NCBI GenBank assembly: GCA_020630955.1
Contig: JAHDIE010000009.1
Span: 42,732-106,731 of the forward strand
Length of the DNA stretch: 64,000 nt
Direction of reading: 5' to 3'
Source: Saprospiraceae bacterium
GTDB taxonomy: Bacteria; Bacteroidota; Bacteroidia; Chitinophagales; Saprospiraceae
The position numbers and the translations under genes are program-made. Positions 27,454 to 38,100 of this stretch are shown one piece after another. Every line of letters begins with the position of its first letter. The stretch's first letter is position 1. Below the pieces are notes generated by a model. The model did no database searches. It was given only the letters and a program-made list of their open reading frames with translations, and was not told the origin of the DNA.

Positions 27454-28851
27454 TTGGACACCGAACCACCGGACAGTTTATTTTTAACCGATATATTATT
27501 TGCTATTGCTTTTGATTGGACACTCATCTTATGGGTGTTGGTCTTATTTTTATTACTTGTTGCATCAGCTTTGGTAAGTGGGTCAGAAGTTGCTTTCTTC
27601 TCCCTATCACCAAATGATCTTCATGATATACATCAAGAAAAAGACCCTACATCTGAAAAGTTAATCGAACTAAAGGAAAAACCTAGAAAGTTATTAGCAA
27701 CAATTTTGATAAGTAACAACTTTATTAATATTGCAATAGTCATTATTTCTGATCACATCATAAAGAACCTTTTACCTGATGAAGTATTAAAACCCATTGC
27801 TGAAAATCTTTTGGCTTTTCTTCCTGGAACTATTGACTCTTTGGTTTCTGTAATTAGCTTCTTAATTACAATTGTAGGAGTAACATTTTTACTTGTCTTG
27901 TTTGGAGAGGTAGCACCAAAAATATATGCAAGTATTAATAATCGAAAATTTGCTTTGATGATGACTGGACCGATGTCTGTGATGAGTAGCATATATTCTC
28001 CGTTAAGTAACTTTATGGTTTATTGGACATCAAAACTGGAAAAAAGATTTGAATCAAGGGCAAGTTCTGGAACAAGCAGACAAGAGATTGATAAAGCAAT
28101 TGACCTTACTGTAAGTCAAGAACAAAATGCCGAAGAAGAAGCCGATATTTTAAAGGGGATAATCAAATTTGGTGATTTGTTGGTAAAACAAATCATGAGA
28201 TCTAGAGGAGATGTTATCGCAGTAGATATAGACACCTCTTTTTTTGAACTTCTATCACAGATTCGTGAGTTTTCTTATTCCAGAATTCCTGTTTTCAAAG
28301 ATGACTTTGACAATGTCATTGGCATCCTTTATGTAAAAGACTTAATAGGGAATTTGTCTAAAGACGAAAACTATGAATGGCAATCCAATATAAGGACTAA
28401 CGTACTTTATGTTCCAGAATCTAAAAAGATTGATGAATTACTAAGAGAATTTCAATCAAAGAAACTACACATGGCCATTGTAGTAGATGAGTTTGGTGGA
28501 AGCTCTGGAATTGTCACATTAGAAGATATAATGGAACAAGTAATTGGAGAGATTAAAGATGAATCAGATGAGGATGCAGAAATTGATTTTGTAAAAATCG
28601 ATGACAACAACTTTATATTTGATGGTAAGACTTTGCTCAATGACGTTTGTCGTATTACAGGTGAAGACATTGAGGCTTTTGAAACCGCCCGAGGAGAATC
28701 AGACTCCTTGGCAGGTTTGGTTTTAGAAAACCTTGGGTATATTCCTAAGAAGGACAAAGAGTTTGTACTCGATAAGTATAAAATGAAAGTAATGTCTGTT
28801 TCAAAAAGAAGAATTGAAAAAATAAAATTTACCATACTAGAAATCACATGA
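27454..28851 (+). CDS. gldE: Gliding motility-associated protein GldE (CNNM/CBS-domain membrane protein), TTG start
   Basis: ALVSGSEVAFFSLSP, KQIMRSRGDVIAVDIDTSF, VVDEFGGSSGIVTLEDIMEQVIGEI; precedes gldD. Confidence 0.9.
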   Translation: MDTEPPDSLFLTDILFAIAFDWTLILWVLVLFLLLVASALVSGSEVAFFSLSPNDLHDIHQEKDPTSEKLIELKEKPRKLLATILISNNFINIAIVIISDHIIKNLLPDEVLKPIAENLLAFLPGTIDSLVSVISFLITIVGVTFLLVLFGEVAPKIYASINNRKFALMMTGPMSVMSSIYSPLSNFMVYWTSKLEKRFESRASSGTSRQEIDKAIDLTVSQEQNAEEEADILKGIIKFGDLLVKQIMRSRGDVIAVDIDTSFFELLSQIREFSYSRIPVFKDDFDNVIGILYVKDLIGNLSKDENYEWQSNIRTNVLYVPESKKIDELLREFQSKKLHMAIVVDEFGGSSGIVTLEDIMEQVIGEIKDESDEDAEIDFVKIDDNNFIFDGKTLLNDVCRITGEDIEAFETARGESDSLAGLVLENLGYIPKKDKEFVLDKYKMKVMSVSKRRIEKIKFTILEIT

Positions 28852-29438
28852 TTAGACTCGTTGTTTTATTGCCACTTTTAATTTTTGGTGCTTGTCAGCA
28901 ACCAGAACTTGGTACACCTAAACCTCGAATGTATCCTAAAGTAGATTATCCAGTGCGAAGTAAGGTCCAATTTGATGAAGCATATTGCAAACTAAAGTTT
29001 GAATACCCAAACTACTTTTCTGTGGAACAGGATCAATATTTTTTTGATTCCAAACCAATAGATCCTTGTTGGTTTGATTTGGTCTCTAAACAATTAAACA
29101 GCCAACTTCATTGCAGTTATATTCCGGTAAATAATAGAAAGCACTTTGATCAATTGGTCAATGATGCTTTCAAAATGACAAGCAAACACAATCAAAAAGC
29201 TAATTACCGCAGGGAACAATTAATTAAGAACCCAGAGGAAAATGTGCATGGAATTTTATTTGAACATGATGGCCCTGTAGCTTCGCCCTTACAGTTTTTT
29301 GTAACAGACTCTACTAAACACTTCTTCAGGGCAAGTCTATATTTTAAAAGTCAGGTAAATCCAGATTCAATTGCACCAGTATATGATTTTGTTAAAACAG
29401 ATATATTAGAAATTATTGAGTCATTTAAGTGGAATTAA
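28848..29438 (+). CDS. gldD: Gliding motility lipoprotein GldD
   Basis: Lipobox LLIFGAC; PKPRMYPKVDYPVR, CWFDLVSKQLNSQLHCSYIPV; follows gldE. Confidence 0.9.
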   Translation: MIRLVVLLPLLIFGACQQPELGTPKPRMYPKVDYPVRSKVQFDEAYCKLKFEYPNYFSVEQDQYFFDSKPIDPCWFDLVSKQLNSQLHCSYIPVNNRKHFDQLVNDAFKMTSKHNQKANYRREQLIKNPEENVHGILFEHDGPVASPLQFFVTDSTKHFFRASLYFKSQVNPDSIAPVYDFVKTDILEIIESFKWN

Positions 29439-29480
29439 TTGAATAGATCCTTTGTTGTCAAATAGTAAAACAAAACACCA

Positions 29481-30545
29481 ATGGACAGTATCATTAATGT
29501 CATCTTGGATTTTTCCGAGACCTTTTTTACTATACTCTTTTTCACTCTACTTTATTATGGCGTAAAGTACTTGATGAACCGTCAAGCAAAAGGCAATACA
29601 GACACCACACTAATTAGGTCTATCATTTTGTTTTTAATTGCGATGATCGCTATTATATCGGTTATCCTAGCATTGCCTATGAATCCTGAAATAAAAAAGG
29701 AAGTAACCAATATTATAGGTATTGTTATTTCAGCGGTTTTAGCACTTTCTTCTGCAACATTTATAGGGAATGCCTTGGCTGGAATAATGTTAAGAGCTGT
29801 GAAAAATTTTAAACCAGGAGATTTTGTGCTTGTTGAAGATGTATACGGAAGGGTAACGGAAATGGGTTTGTTTCATACCGAAATTCAAACGGAAAACAGA
29901 GACTTGACTACTCTTCCAAACTTGTATTTAACAACAAACCCAGTCAAAGTTACTCGGTCTTCAGGAACCTTTATTTCTTCAGAAGTCTCCTTAGGCTACG
30001 ATGTCGATCGGCACCTCATTGAGGAAGCTTTGATCAAAGCGGCAACCACATCTGGCTTAAAAGATCCGTTTGTATTAATGACATCTCTGGGGGACTTTAC
30101 AATTGTCTATAAGGTCCAAGGGCTATTAGAAAATGTAAAAACTATAATAACATCAAAATCCAATTTGAATGCAATGGTGGTTGATGAATTACATAAAGTA
30201 GGGATCGAAATAGTTTCACCAGGATTTGTAAATCAAAGACAAGTAAATGATACTATTTTTATTCCAAAGAAGATTAAAGAAGTTGATTTGAAAAAAGAAA
30301 CAAAAACACAAAAGCCAGAAAATGTCATCTTTGACAAAGCTGATGAAGCAGAGAGTATCGAATCAAGGAAAAAGCATTTAGAGTCAATGGACGAAAAATT
30401 ATCAAAACTCATGGAAGAATTGAAAGCTTGTGAAACAGAAGAAGCAAAAGTGCTAGTAAATTCAAAAATTTTGAAAGCGGAAGAGGTCAAACAAAAATTA
30501 ATTGACCGAATTGATTCTAAAATTGACGAACTAGGTAAACAATAA
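29481..30545 (+). CDS. MscS-family mechanosensitive ion channel protein
   Basis: ALSSATFIGNALAGIMLRAVKNFKPGDFVLVEDVYGRVTEMGLFHTEIQTENRDLTTLPN. Confidence 0.9.
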   Translation: MDSIINVILDFSETFFTILFFTLLYYGVKYLMNRQAKGNTDTTLIRSIILFLIAMIAIISVILALPMNPEIKKEVTNIIGIVISAVLALSSATFIGNALAGIMLRAVKNFKPGDFVLVEDVYGRVTEMGLFHTEIQTENRDLTTLPNLYLTTNPVKVTRSSGTFISSEVSLGYDVDRHLIEEALIKAATTSGLKDPFVLMTSLGDFTIVYKVQGLLENVKTIITSKSNLNAMVVDELHKVGIEIVSPGFVNQRQVNDTIFIPKKIKEVDLKKETKTQKPENVIFDKADEAESIESRKKHLESMDEKLSKLMEELKACETEEAKVLVNSKILKAEEVKQKLIDRIDSKIDELGKQ

Positions 30546-30550
30546 AATAG

Positions 30551-30595
30551 TATAAGAAAAGCCAGACAAAGTAATTCTGACTGGCTTTTCTTATA
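30551..30595. terminator. Bidirectional Rho-independent terminator between convergent mscS-like gene and surface-protein gene
   Basis: 15-bp perfect stem TATAAGAAAAGCCAG/CTGGCTTTTCTTATA. Confidence 0.85.
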
Positions 30596-30607
30596 AGGTA
30601 CAAGGGA

Positions 30608-32821
30608 TTAATTCTTTATAAACCTACCTTTGAAACTATTGTTTGTTCCTTCAATATTATAGAAGAAATACCCAGGGTTTAGATCTGATACATTTACATT
30701 AAATCTTAATTGCTGTCCAGAAGCGTTGGTTGTTTTTTGAAGTACAAGTCTTCCTGAAGTATCAAATATACTTAACTGATATTTTCCACTAAGAGACTTT
30801 CCATTTAATGAGATATTTGCAAAGTCTTGAGTTGGATTTGGACTGAATTCTACCGCAACATCGTTTATCGTTTCATCAATTCCAGAGATTATATCTAACT
30901 CTAAAGTAGAGTTTTCTAAAATTTCTTGTAATTGATTTTCTGGAATAAGCATATCTAAATCCCCTTTCAAAATGGCGAGTAAAAAGTAGTTTTCGCTTGC
31001 ATTATTTGGTAAGGTAATTTGCAATGGATCAACAATTGCAAGATCAAAAGGATTTTCACTTTGCGCTGTTTCTTGAACAAACCAATAAGGCTCTTGACAA
31101 GGAAGAGAAAAAATATCTCCAGAGACAAATTTTACCATATGTAATAGGTCATCAAAATCAACCTTCATATTATCATCAACATCTGCTGCAAGGTATAGAT
31201 ATGGATTGTCAAAGCTAGTAGCACCAGTTATAAATGCGTGAAGGACTTTCGCGTCATCCAAATTGATTTTGGTAAGGTCACAAGTGTTTTTCACAGGCAT
31301 CATTTTCACCATTTCATTGGTCATTACATTGTTGTGAACAAATTGACCTTGAATATCCGTCATGATGGATTGATGATACATAACTGTTGTTGTGTCAAAT
31401 TGATAGGTCTCAACAGTATCTACGCCCATTACGTGCACTGTATTTCCCAGAGGCGTATTATAGCTACTTATTTCTATAGGAACATAATTTATATCTATCA
31501 GGTTTTGAGTTATTTCTATCTCTGCATCCGCTCCTTCTAAAGTAATTTTTGTATCAGGGAGAGGGGTGTAATCAGGCATTAATACTCTACCGCTTACTGT
31601 TCCATTGTGATTTGATATGTTTGGATCGGGTGCAGGCTCGCAGTTAGGAATATTGGCTCCATTATTCTGAACATCGACTTCGACTATGCAATAAGACTGG
31701 CCACCGTATGGTCCAGTAACATACATTTTCACCTCATTTTTGCCGACATCTTCGCAAGTAAAGGTTTTAAAAGTATCATCGACGTCTGGAGAGAATGAAA
31801 ACTTCAAAGGACCATAGCCACAAGGGTGGAAACTATCTTTATTTAGGTCACTTGCCCATATTGTTACCATACCATCATCTGGTATGCCATCATTATCATC
31901 ATCCATTGGCATCAAAGCCACAGTGAGTTCTCCATAACAATAAGGAACTGGATTTTTGCCATCTTCTACAACTATTTCTACAATACAGGTAGTATTTGTA
32001 AAACAACCATACTTGATGCTAAAGGTAACATGGTGTGTACCTATGGGATATGTACCACTTGCATCAGCACCATCTGAATCTGCATAAGGAGAATTATTAG
32101 AAATCTGAAATTGACCACCACAAACAGAATAATCAGCAGATACTGGCGATATATTTACATATGCGCTATCACAATCGAAAGAAGGAATCTTTACACCAGC
32201 AGGGCAATATAGATCAGGTGCTAAGTCATTTGAAACTTTTATAATTTGAATCCAAGTCCAAATTCCATCAGAGCCCCATTGATTAGGATCATAAGTGCAC
32301 CAATCAATGATGGTCCAAGTTCTTCTAACTTTCTTACAATCACCGCCAAAGTAGAAAACATCATCTTTGTAATTATAGGCAATACTGCTGCAATCTTCGT
32401 AAGGATATGTTGGATGACCATGACCAATTGGCAAGGAATAAGGGTCTAAATCTAGATCGCAACCTGTTAGTTCTAAATCTTCTGGCCAATTAATATCTGA
32501 GCCATTAAATCCACCACCACTTACGTAAATGGTTTGAGTGCAAGAATGCCAATTCCAATAAGGGTCTTCATAATTCCAAGTTCTAAGAATTGTTCCTGTA
32601 TTACAGCTGCTTAAATTATAAGTAACTGTTGGAGCTCCAGCATAATGGTAGGTGCCATTATAATCTACGAAATAGGCATTACCATAAATGGATAAATCCC
32701 AAAGTTCGTCATCACAATCAGCATATTCATTTGGAGGACAGTGAAAGCCAGCAACAGCAATGTCATTGGCTTGAAGGCTAAATGCAAAAAGCATTAATAA
32801 TGGAAATAAAAAGGTTTTCAT
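30608..32821 (-). CDS. T9SS-secreted Cys-rich surface protein with HYR-like, carboxypeptidase-regulatory-like and dockerin-like segments
   Basis: MKTFLFPLLMLFAFSLQAN signal; VSGRVLMPDYTPLPDTKITLEG; AADVDDNMKVDFDDLLHMVKFVSGD; C-terminal FSPNPTQDFANISL...FDTSGRLVLQKT...GYFFYNIEGTNNSFKGRFIKN. Confidence 0.85.
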   Translation of the reverse strand: MKTFLFPLLMLFAFSLQANDIAVAGFHCPPNEYADCDDELWDLSIYGNAYFVDYNGTYHYAGAPTVTYNLSSCNTGTILRTWNYEDPYWNWHSCTQTIYVSGGGFNGSDINWPEDLELTGCDLDLDPYSLPIGHGHPTYPYEDCSSIAYNYKDDVFYFGGDCKKVRRTWTIIDWCTYDPNQWGSDGIWTWIQIIKVSNDLAPDLYCPAGVKIPSFDCDSAYVNISPVSADYSVCGGQFQISNNSPYADSDGADASGTYPIGTHHVTFSIKYGCFTNTTCIVEIVVEDGKNPVPYCYGELTVALMPMDDDNDGIPDDGMVTIWASDLNKDSFHPCGYGPLKFSFSPDVDDTFKTFTCEDVGKNEVKMYVTGPYGGQSYCIVEVDVQNNGANIPNCEPAPDPNISNHNGTVSGRVLMPDYTPLPDTKITLEGADAEIEITQNLIDINYVPIEISSYNTPLGNTVHVMGVDTVETYQFDTTTVMYHQSIMTDIQGQFVHNNVMTNEMVKMMPVKNTCDLTKINLDDAKVLHAFITGATSFDNPYLYLAADVDDNMKVDFDDLLHMVKFVSGDIFSLPCQEPYWFVQETAQSENPFDLAIVDPLQITLPNNASENYFLLAILKGDLDMLIPENQLQEILENSTLELDIISGIDETINDVAVEFSPNPTQDFANISLNGKSLSGKYQLSIFDTSGRLVLQKTTNASGQQLRFNVNVSDLNPGYFFYNIEGTNNSFKGRFIKN

Positions 32822-33118
32822 GCTAGGATAGTTGAAAAGGTTGACAACATGGGTTGCCAACATAGGAAAGGTTATACCTTTTCTAGATTGAGGTAAAATT
32901 TGCATTGGTTCTTATTTTCTTTGTACTACTAAAAGATTATTGCTTCAAAACCTATCTGACCTATTTAATCTTTTAGATGACCTTAGTTTTCATGATGAAG
33001 ATAAGAAGGATATTGTGAATTTCGGATAATAATTTAATAAGTCACACATCATATGAGTTATTTAAGATATTTGTTTAGAATCTTATTTAGATTTCAAACG
33101 TTATAAATAAAAACGGCT

Positions 33119-33577
33119 ATGCTATATTTTCTCATTTCATTGATCTACTTTGTTTCATTCCCTCTCGAGAAAGCTCCTGATTTCGAATTTATTCATGAAA
33201 ATGGAGATTATCAGAAACTAAGCGACTATCAAGGAAATGTCGTCTATATTGCATTTTGGGCTAGTTGGTGTAAGCCATGTTTGTCAAATTTCCAAACATA
33301 TTATGAGCTTCGGCAGGAACTCAAATCAAAAGGAGTAGTATTACTTAATGTTTCGTTGGATAAAAACAAAAGAGATTGGGAGAAAGCATTGATGAGTTAT
33401 TCATTTCTTAACGGAGAAAATGTCCATGTTACCAATTTAAAAGAGGTTATGAATTTGTATGAATTGACATACATCCCGGAATATCGAATTCTTAATAAAC
33501 AAATGGAACTTGTTAACCTCAATCAAAGTGAAAACAGAAATGTTATGGTAGACTTTGAAAAATGGTTAAAAGAATAA
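33119..33577 (+). CDS. TlpA-like thioredoxin-fold protein
   Basis: YQGNVVYIAFWASWCKPCLSNFQTYYELRQELKSKGVVLLNVSLD; WCxPC active site. Confidence 0.88.
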   Translation: MLYFLISLIYFVSFPLEKAPDFEFIHENGDYQKLSDYQGNVVYIAFWASWCKPCLSNFQTYYELRQELKSKGVVLLNVSLDKNKRDWEKALMSYSFLNGENVHVTNLKEVMNLYELTYIPEYRILNKQMELVNLNQSENRNVMVDFEKWLKE

Positions 33578-33583
33578 AGATGG

Positions 33584-34444
33584 TCAAGAAAAGATGATGG
33601 TCTTATTCTTGTAACTAATAATTTTATGATTAAGATGTAACCAAATAGCCTGAGCAAGTACAAATTTTTCCGTGTTTTTACCTTTCCGTTTTAAATCCTT
33701 CAACCCTTCTTTATGAGAAACAGGTCTTACCTCTTGTGCGATTATCGGGCCAGCATCAAGATCTTCTGTTACATAATGAGCGGTAGCTCCAACTAGTTTT
33801 ACCCCTCTTTTGTAGGCTGACTCGTAAGGTTTTGCTCCTGCAAATGCCGGAAGAGATGAATGATGGATGTTGATAATTTTGTTAGGATATTTGTCTATGA
33901 AATTACCTGTTAGAACTTGCATATACCTTGCAAGTACGACAAGATCAATATTGTTTTCTTGTAATAATTTTATCTCATTTGCTTCAGCTTCCGCTTTGTT
34001 TTCTTTAGTAATAGGAATACAGTGAAAAGGAATTTTATAACGTTCGGCGATATATTTAAATTTTTCATGATTACTGATTATTAAAGGAATTTCGATTTTC
34101 CATTCTTTCGATTCGTACCGAGAAAGAATGTCAAAAAAACAATGAGAATATTTCGAAACAAATAAGGCAATCTTTGGTCTAAAGTCATTGAAACAAATAT
34201 TGTATAACATTCCAAACTTGGAAGCGACCAATGTTCCAAAGAATTCAGATATTTTTTCTCTAGGAATACTAAAGTTTTCCAAAGACCATTCTACTCTCAT
34301 AAAAAAGTGCTTTTCAAACTCTTCAACGTGTTGCTCTAAGGTGATAATGTTTCCCTGGTTATTGGAAATAAAATCTGTTACAGCAGCGAGTATTCCCGCT
34401 TGATCAGGGCAATGGATTAAAAGGATTGCGGTTTTCTGTATCAT
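33584..34444 (-). CDS. purU: Formyltetrahydrofolate deformylase
   Basis: N-terminal ACT domain; LARYMQVLTGNFIDKYPNKIINIHHSSLPAFAGAKPYESAYKRGVKLVGATAHYVTEDLDAGPII. Confidence 0.95.
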   Translation of the reverse strand: MIQKTAILLIHCPDQAGILAAVTDFISNNQGNIITLEQHVEEFEKHFFMRVEWSLENFSIPREKISEFFGTLVASKFGMLYNICFNDFRPKIALFVSKYSHCFFDILSRYESKEWKIEIPLIISNHEKFKYIAERYKIPFHCIPITKENKAEAEANEIKLLQENNIDLVVLARYMQVLTGNFIDKYPNKIINIHHSSLPAFAGAKPYESAYKRGVKLVGATAHYVTEDLDAGPIIAQEVRPVSHKEGLKDLKRKGKNTEKFVLAQAIWLHLNHKIISYKNKTIIFS

Positions 34445-34520
34445 TGTAAAATTTAAAGGTCAAATATATTATGAAACCAACAGGCAAGATAAGGGTTAAT
34501 CTTTTATAGCAAATATTTTT

Positions 34521-35096
34521 ATGATAGAAACAATTAATCGTTTAATAAAAACTCGAAGATCTATTTTCCCGGCAATGTATACAGGAGAAAGGGTTGAGGA
34601 TTTGGTTATAGAGAATATTTTAGAAAATGCAAATTGGGCGCCTAATCATAAAAAAACAGAACCATGGAGATTTGTTGTTTTCACAAATTTGGCACTACAG
34701 AGATTAGGTGAATTTTTGGCAAACAGATATAAGGAGTTAACACCGCCAGAGAAATTTATGGAAATAAAATTTAAAAAAACGAAGAATAAACCTCTAAAGT
34801 CTAGTCACGTCATTGCTCTTTGTGTCGAGAGAGATAAAAATGAGAAAATTCCTGAATGGGAAGAATTAGCAGCTCTTTCGTGTGCTGTTCAAAACATGTA
34901 CTTAACTTGTACTGCTATGGGATTAGGGTGTTATTGGAGCACACCAAAAACAATAATAGAAGCAAAGGAATTTCTTGATTTACCTGAAAATCAAAAATGT
35001 TTTGGACTGTTTTATATTGGTGTGCCGCAAGCAGGATTGGTAATTGAAGGAGAAAGAAGGGATATTGGTCTAAAAACAAAGTGGAGAAGAGAATAA
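34521..35096 (+). CDS. Nitroreductase family protein
   Basis: IKTRRSIFPAMYTGERV...ILENANWAPNHKKTEPWRFVVF; GLGCYWSTP. Confidence 0.88.
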   Translation: MIETINRLIKTRRSIFPAMYTGERVEDLVIENILENANWAPNHKKTEPWRFVVFTNLALQRLGEFLANRYKELTPPEKFMEIKFKKTKNKPLKSSHVIALCVERDKNEKIPEWEELAALSCAVQNMYLTCTAMGLGCYWSTPKTIIEAKEFLDLPENQKCFGLFYIGVPQAGLVIEGERRDIGLKTKWRRE

Positions 35097-35158
35097 ATCA
35101 ATACTTAAACCTACAATATAAACCAACTATTTTATCTTAGGAGGTACAAACTAATAAG

Positions 35159-38100
35159 ATGAAAAAGACCTTTTGTTTATTTTTAGCGATTACATTTCTA
35201 AGCTTTTTGCCAGAAGCGAATTCTCAAAGAAAAACAAAAAAGAAGACAGAAACAATTGAGGAGAAAGACCCACTCGATGAACTTTCTGTATCTGCGCTTA
35301 AATTTCGATGTGTAGGACCGGCGCTTACTTCAGGAAGAATTTCTGACTTTGCTGTTAACCCAGTTAATCCCTCTGAATATTATGTTGCAAGTAGTTCTGG
35401 AGGAGTGTGGAAAACTACCAATTCTGGAACAACCTTTAAACCTATTTTTGATGGACAAGGGTCTTATAGTATTGGATGTATTACTATGGATCCAAACAAT
35501 TCAAACATCATTTGGGTGGGGACAGGAGAGAACAACAATCAAAGAAGTGTTGCTTATGGGGACGGTTTGTATAAATCCAATGATGGGGGCTCTAGTTGGA
35601 AAAAAGTTGGGTTAGAAAATTCAGAACATATTGGAAAAATTATTGTCCATCCAGAAGACTCCAATATTGTATGGGTCGCTGCGATTGGACCATTATGGAG
35701 TAGTGGAGGAGATCGAGGTCTATATAAAACCACAGACGGTGGAGAAACCTGGACAAAGACCCTAGATATTGATAAGTATACTGGAGTTACAGATTTAATA
35801 ATTCATCCGGAGGATCCTCAAATATTATATGCCGCAGCATTTCAAAGAGCTCGTCATGTATTTACCTACTTAGGAGGTGGACCAGGATCTGGTATATATA
35901 AATCTACAGATGGTGGAGATACTTGGCAAAAGGTAAACAATGGATTACCAAATGTAGATTTAGGAAGGATTGGTCTTACCGTTTCACCAGCTAATCCTAA
36001 TATCATCTATGCAACGGTAGAAGCAGCGCAAGGAAAGGGGGGCTTTTATAAATCGACAAATGGTGGAGCAAGTTGGTCAAAACAAAGTAGCTATGTCACC
36101 AGCGGTAATTATTACCAAGAAATCATCGCTGACCCTTTAGATGCCAACAGAATTTTTGCAATGGATACTTGGATGCATGTAAGTAGCGATGGTGGTAAGA
36201 ACTTTAAAGTAGCTGGAGAAGATGCTAAGCATGTTGACAATCATTGTATTTGGATCAACCCAAAAAATAATAGTCACTGGCTTGTTGGTTGTGATGGAGG
36301 TATTTATGAAACCTGGGACGAAGCTAAAACTTGGGACTTTAAGTCAAATCTTCCTGTTACGCAGTTCTATAAAGTGGCAGTAGACAATGACCTACCATTT
36401 TATAACATCTATGGGGGGACACAAGATAATTTTTCACTGGGTGGTCCAAGCAGGACCAATACAAATCATGGAATTAGAAATTCGGATTGGTTTGTAACTC
36501 ATGGGGGAGATGGTTTTGAAAGTCAGGTAGATCCTGAAAATCCAGACATTGTATATGCACAATCGCAATATGGTGTTTTGGTAAGATATGATAGAAAAAG
36601 TGGAGAAGAAGTAGGAATACAACCAAAGGAAAGAAAAGGAGAAAATGCATACAGGTGGAACTGGGATGCGCCCCTACAAGTAAGTCATCATAAATCTGGA
36701 AGAGTATATTTCGCTGCAAATAAATTATTTAGAACTGATGATCGTGGAAACAGTTGGGAAGTAATAAGTGATGATTTAACTCAGCAGTTAAACAGAAATG
36801 AGTTAAAAATCATGGATCGTGTATGGGGTATTGATGCTGTTGCTAAGAATAGATCGACTTCTCCTTATGGAACCATAGTTGCCTTCTCTGAGTCCCCTTT
36901 AGATGAAAACTTATTGGCCGTCGGAACGGATGACGGATTGATACAGGTTTCTTCAGATGGAGGTTCGACTTGGACTAAGATTAGCAGTTTTCCTGGCGTA
37001 CCACAACGAAGTTATGTTAATGCTGTTTACTTTTCTCAACATGATGAAAATGTGATCTATGCAGCATTTAATCATCACAAATATGGAGACTTTAAACCAT
37101 ATTTACTGAAGAGTAAAAATAAAGGGACAAGTTGGGAAATGATCAGTAATAACCTTCCAGATAGGGGAAGTGTTTATTGTATAGAAGAAGATAATATTAA
37201 TAAGGGCCTATTGTTTTGCGGAACGGAATTTGGGGTTTTCTTCAGTCCAAATGGAGGAAAAAGATGGAAACAACTAAAGGCAGGATTACCCACAATTGCT
37301 GTAAGGGATATTACAATTCAGAAAAGAGAAAATGACCTAGTCCTTGGAACTTTTGGAAGAGGCTTTTATGTGCTTGACGATTATTCACCATTGCGAAGTA
37401 TTGGGACATCTGATCTGGAAGGAGAAGCAATGCTATTTGCAAGTAGAGATTCATATCTGTATGAGAAAGCCTCACCTCTTGGTCTTCCTGGTAAAGCTTT
37501 TATGGGCGATAGTTATTATTCCGCTGAAGATCTAGGCCCGGTTGCAATGATCAGCTATTATTTGAAGGACAATAAGAAGTCTCTTAAAGATGAAAGACAA
37601 AAGAAAGAAGAGGAATCAAGCAAAGAGGGTCGGGACAATCCATACCCTACATACGAAGCATTGAAAGAAGAAAAGGAGGAGATCAATCCTCAAGTTATCA
37701 TCACTATTAAAGATTCGGAAGGAAATATAGTTAGAAAATTAAGCAATAGTCCATCCAAAGGAATTAACAGAGTAAAATGGGATATGAGGTATGCAAGTAA
37801 AGAAGCGATTAGTTTCAGGCAACCCTCATTTTACAACCCATTTGCAGGAAAATCTGAAGGAACTTTGGTCCCTCCTGGGGATTACGAAGTGAGCATAAGT
37901 TTGATGGAAGGAGAATCTTCAAAACAATTGGTAGAGCCACAATGGATAAAACTTAAGTCTTTAAATAATACGGTTCTTCCAGCCACAGACCAGGCTGCAA
38001 AAACTGCATTTCAAAGAGAAGTAGCCGAGTTAGGAAGATCTATGGAAGGAGCAAACCATCTTTTGAGAGAGATAAATAATAAGATGAAACACATCAAAAA

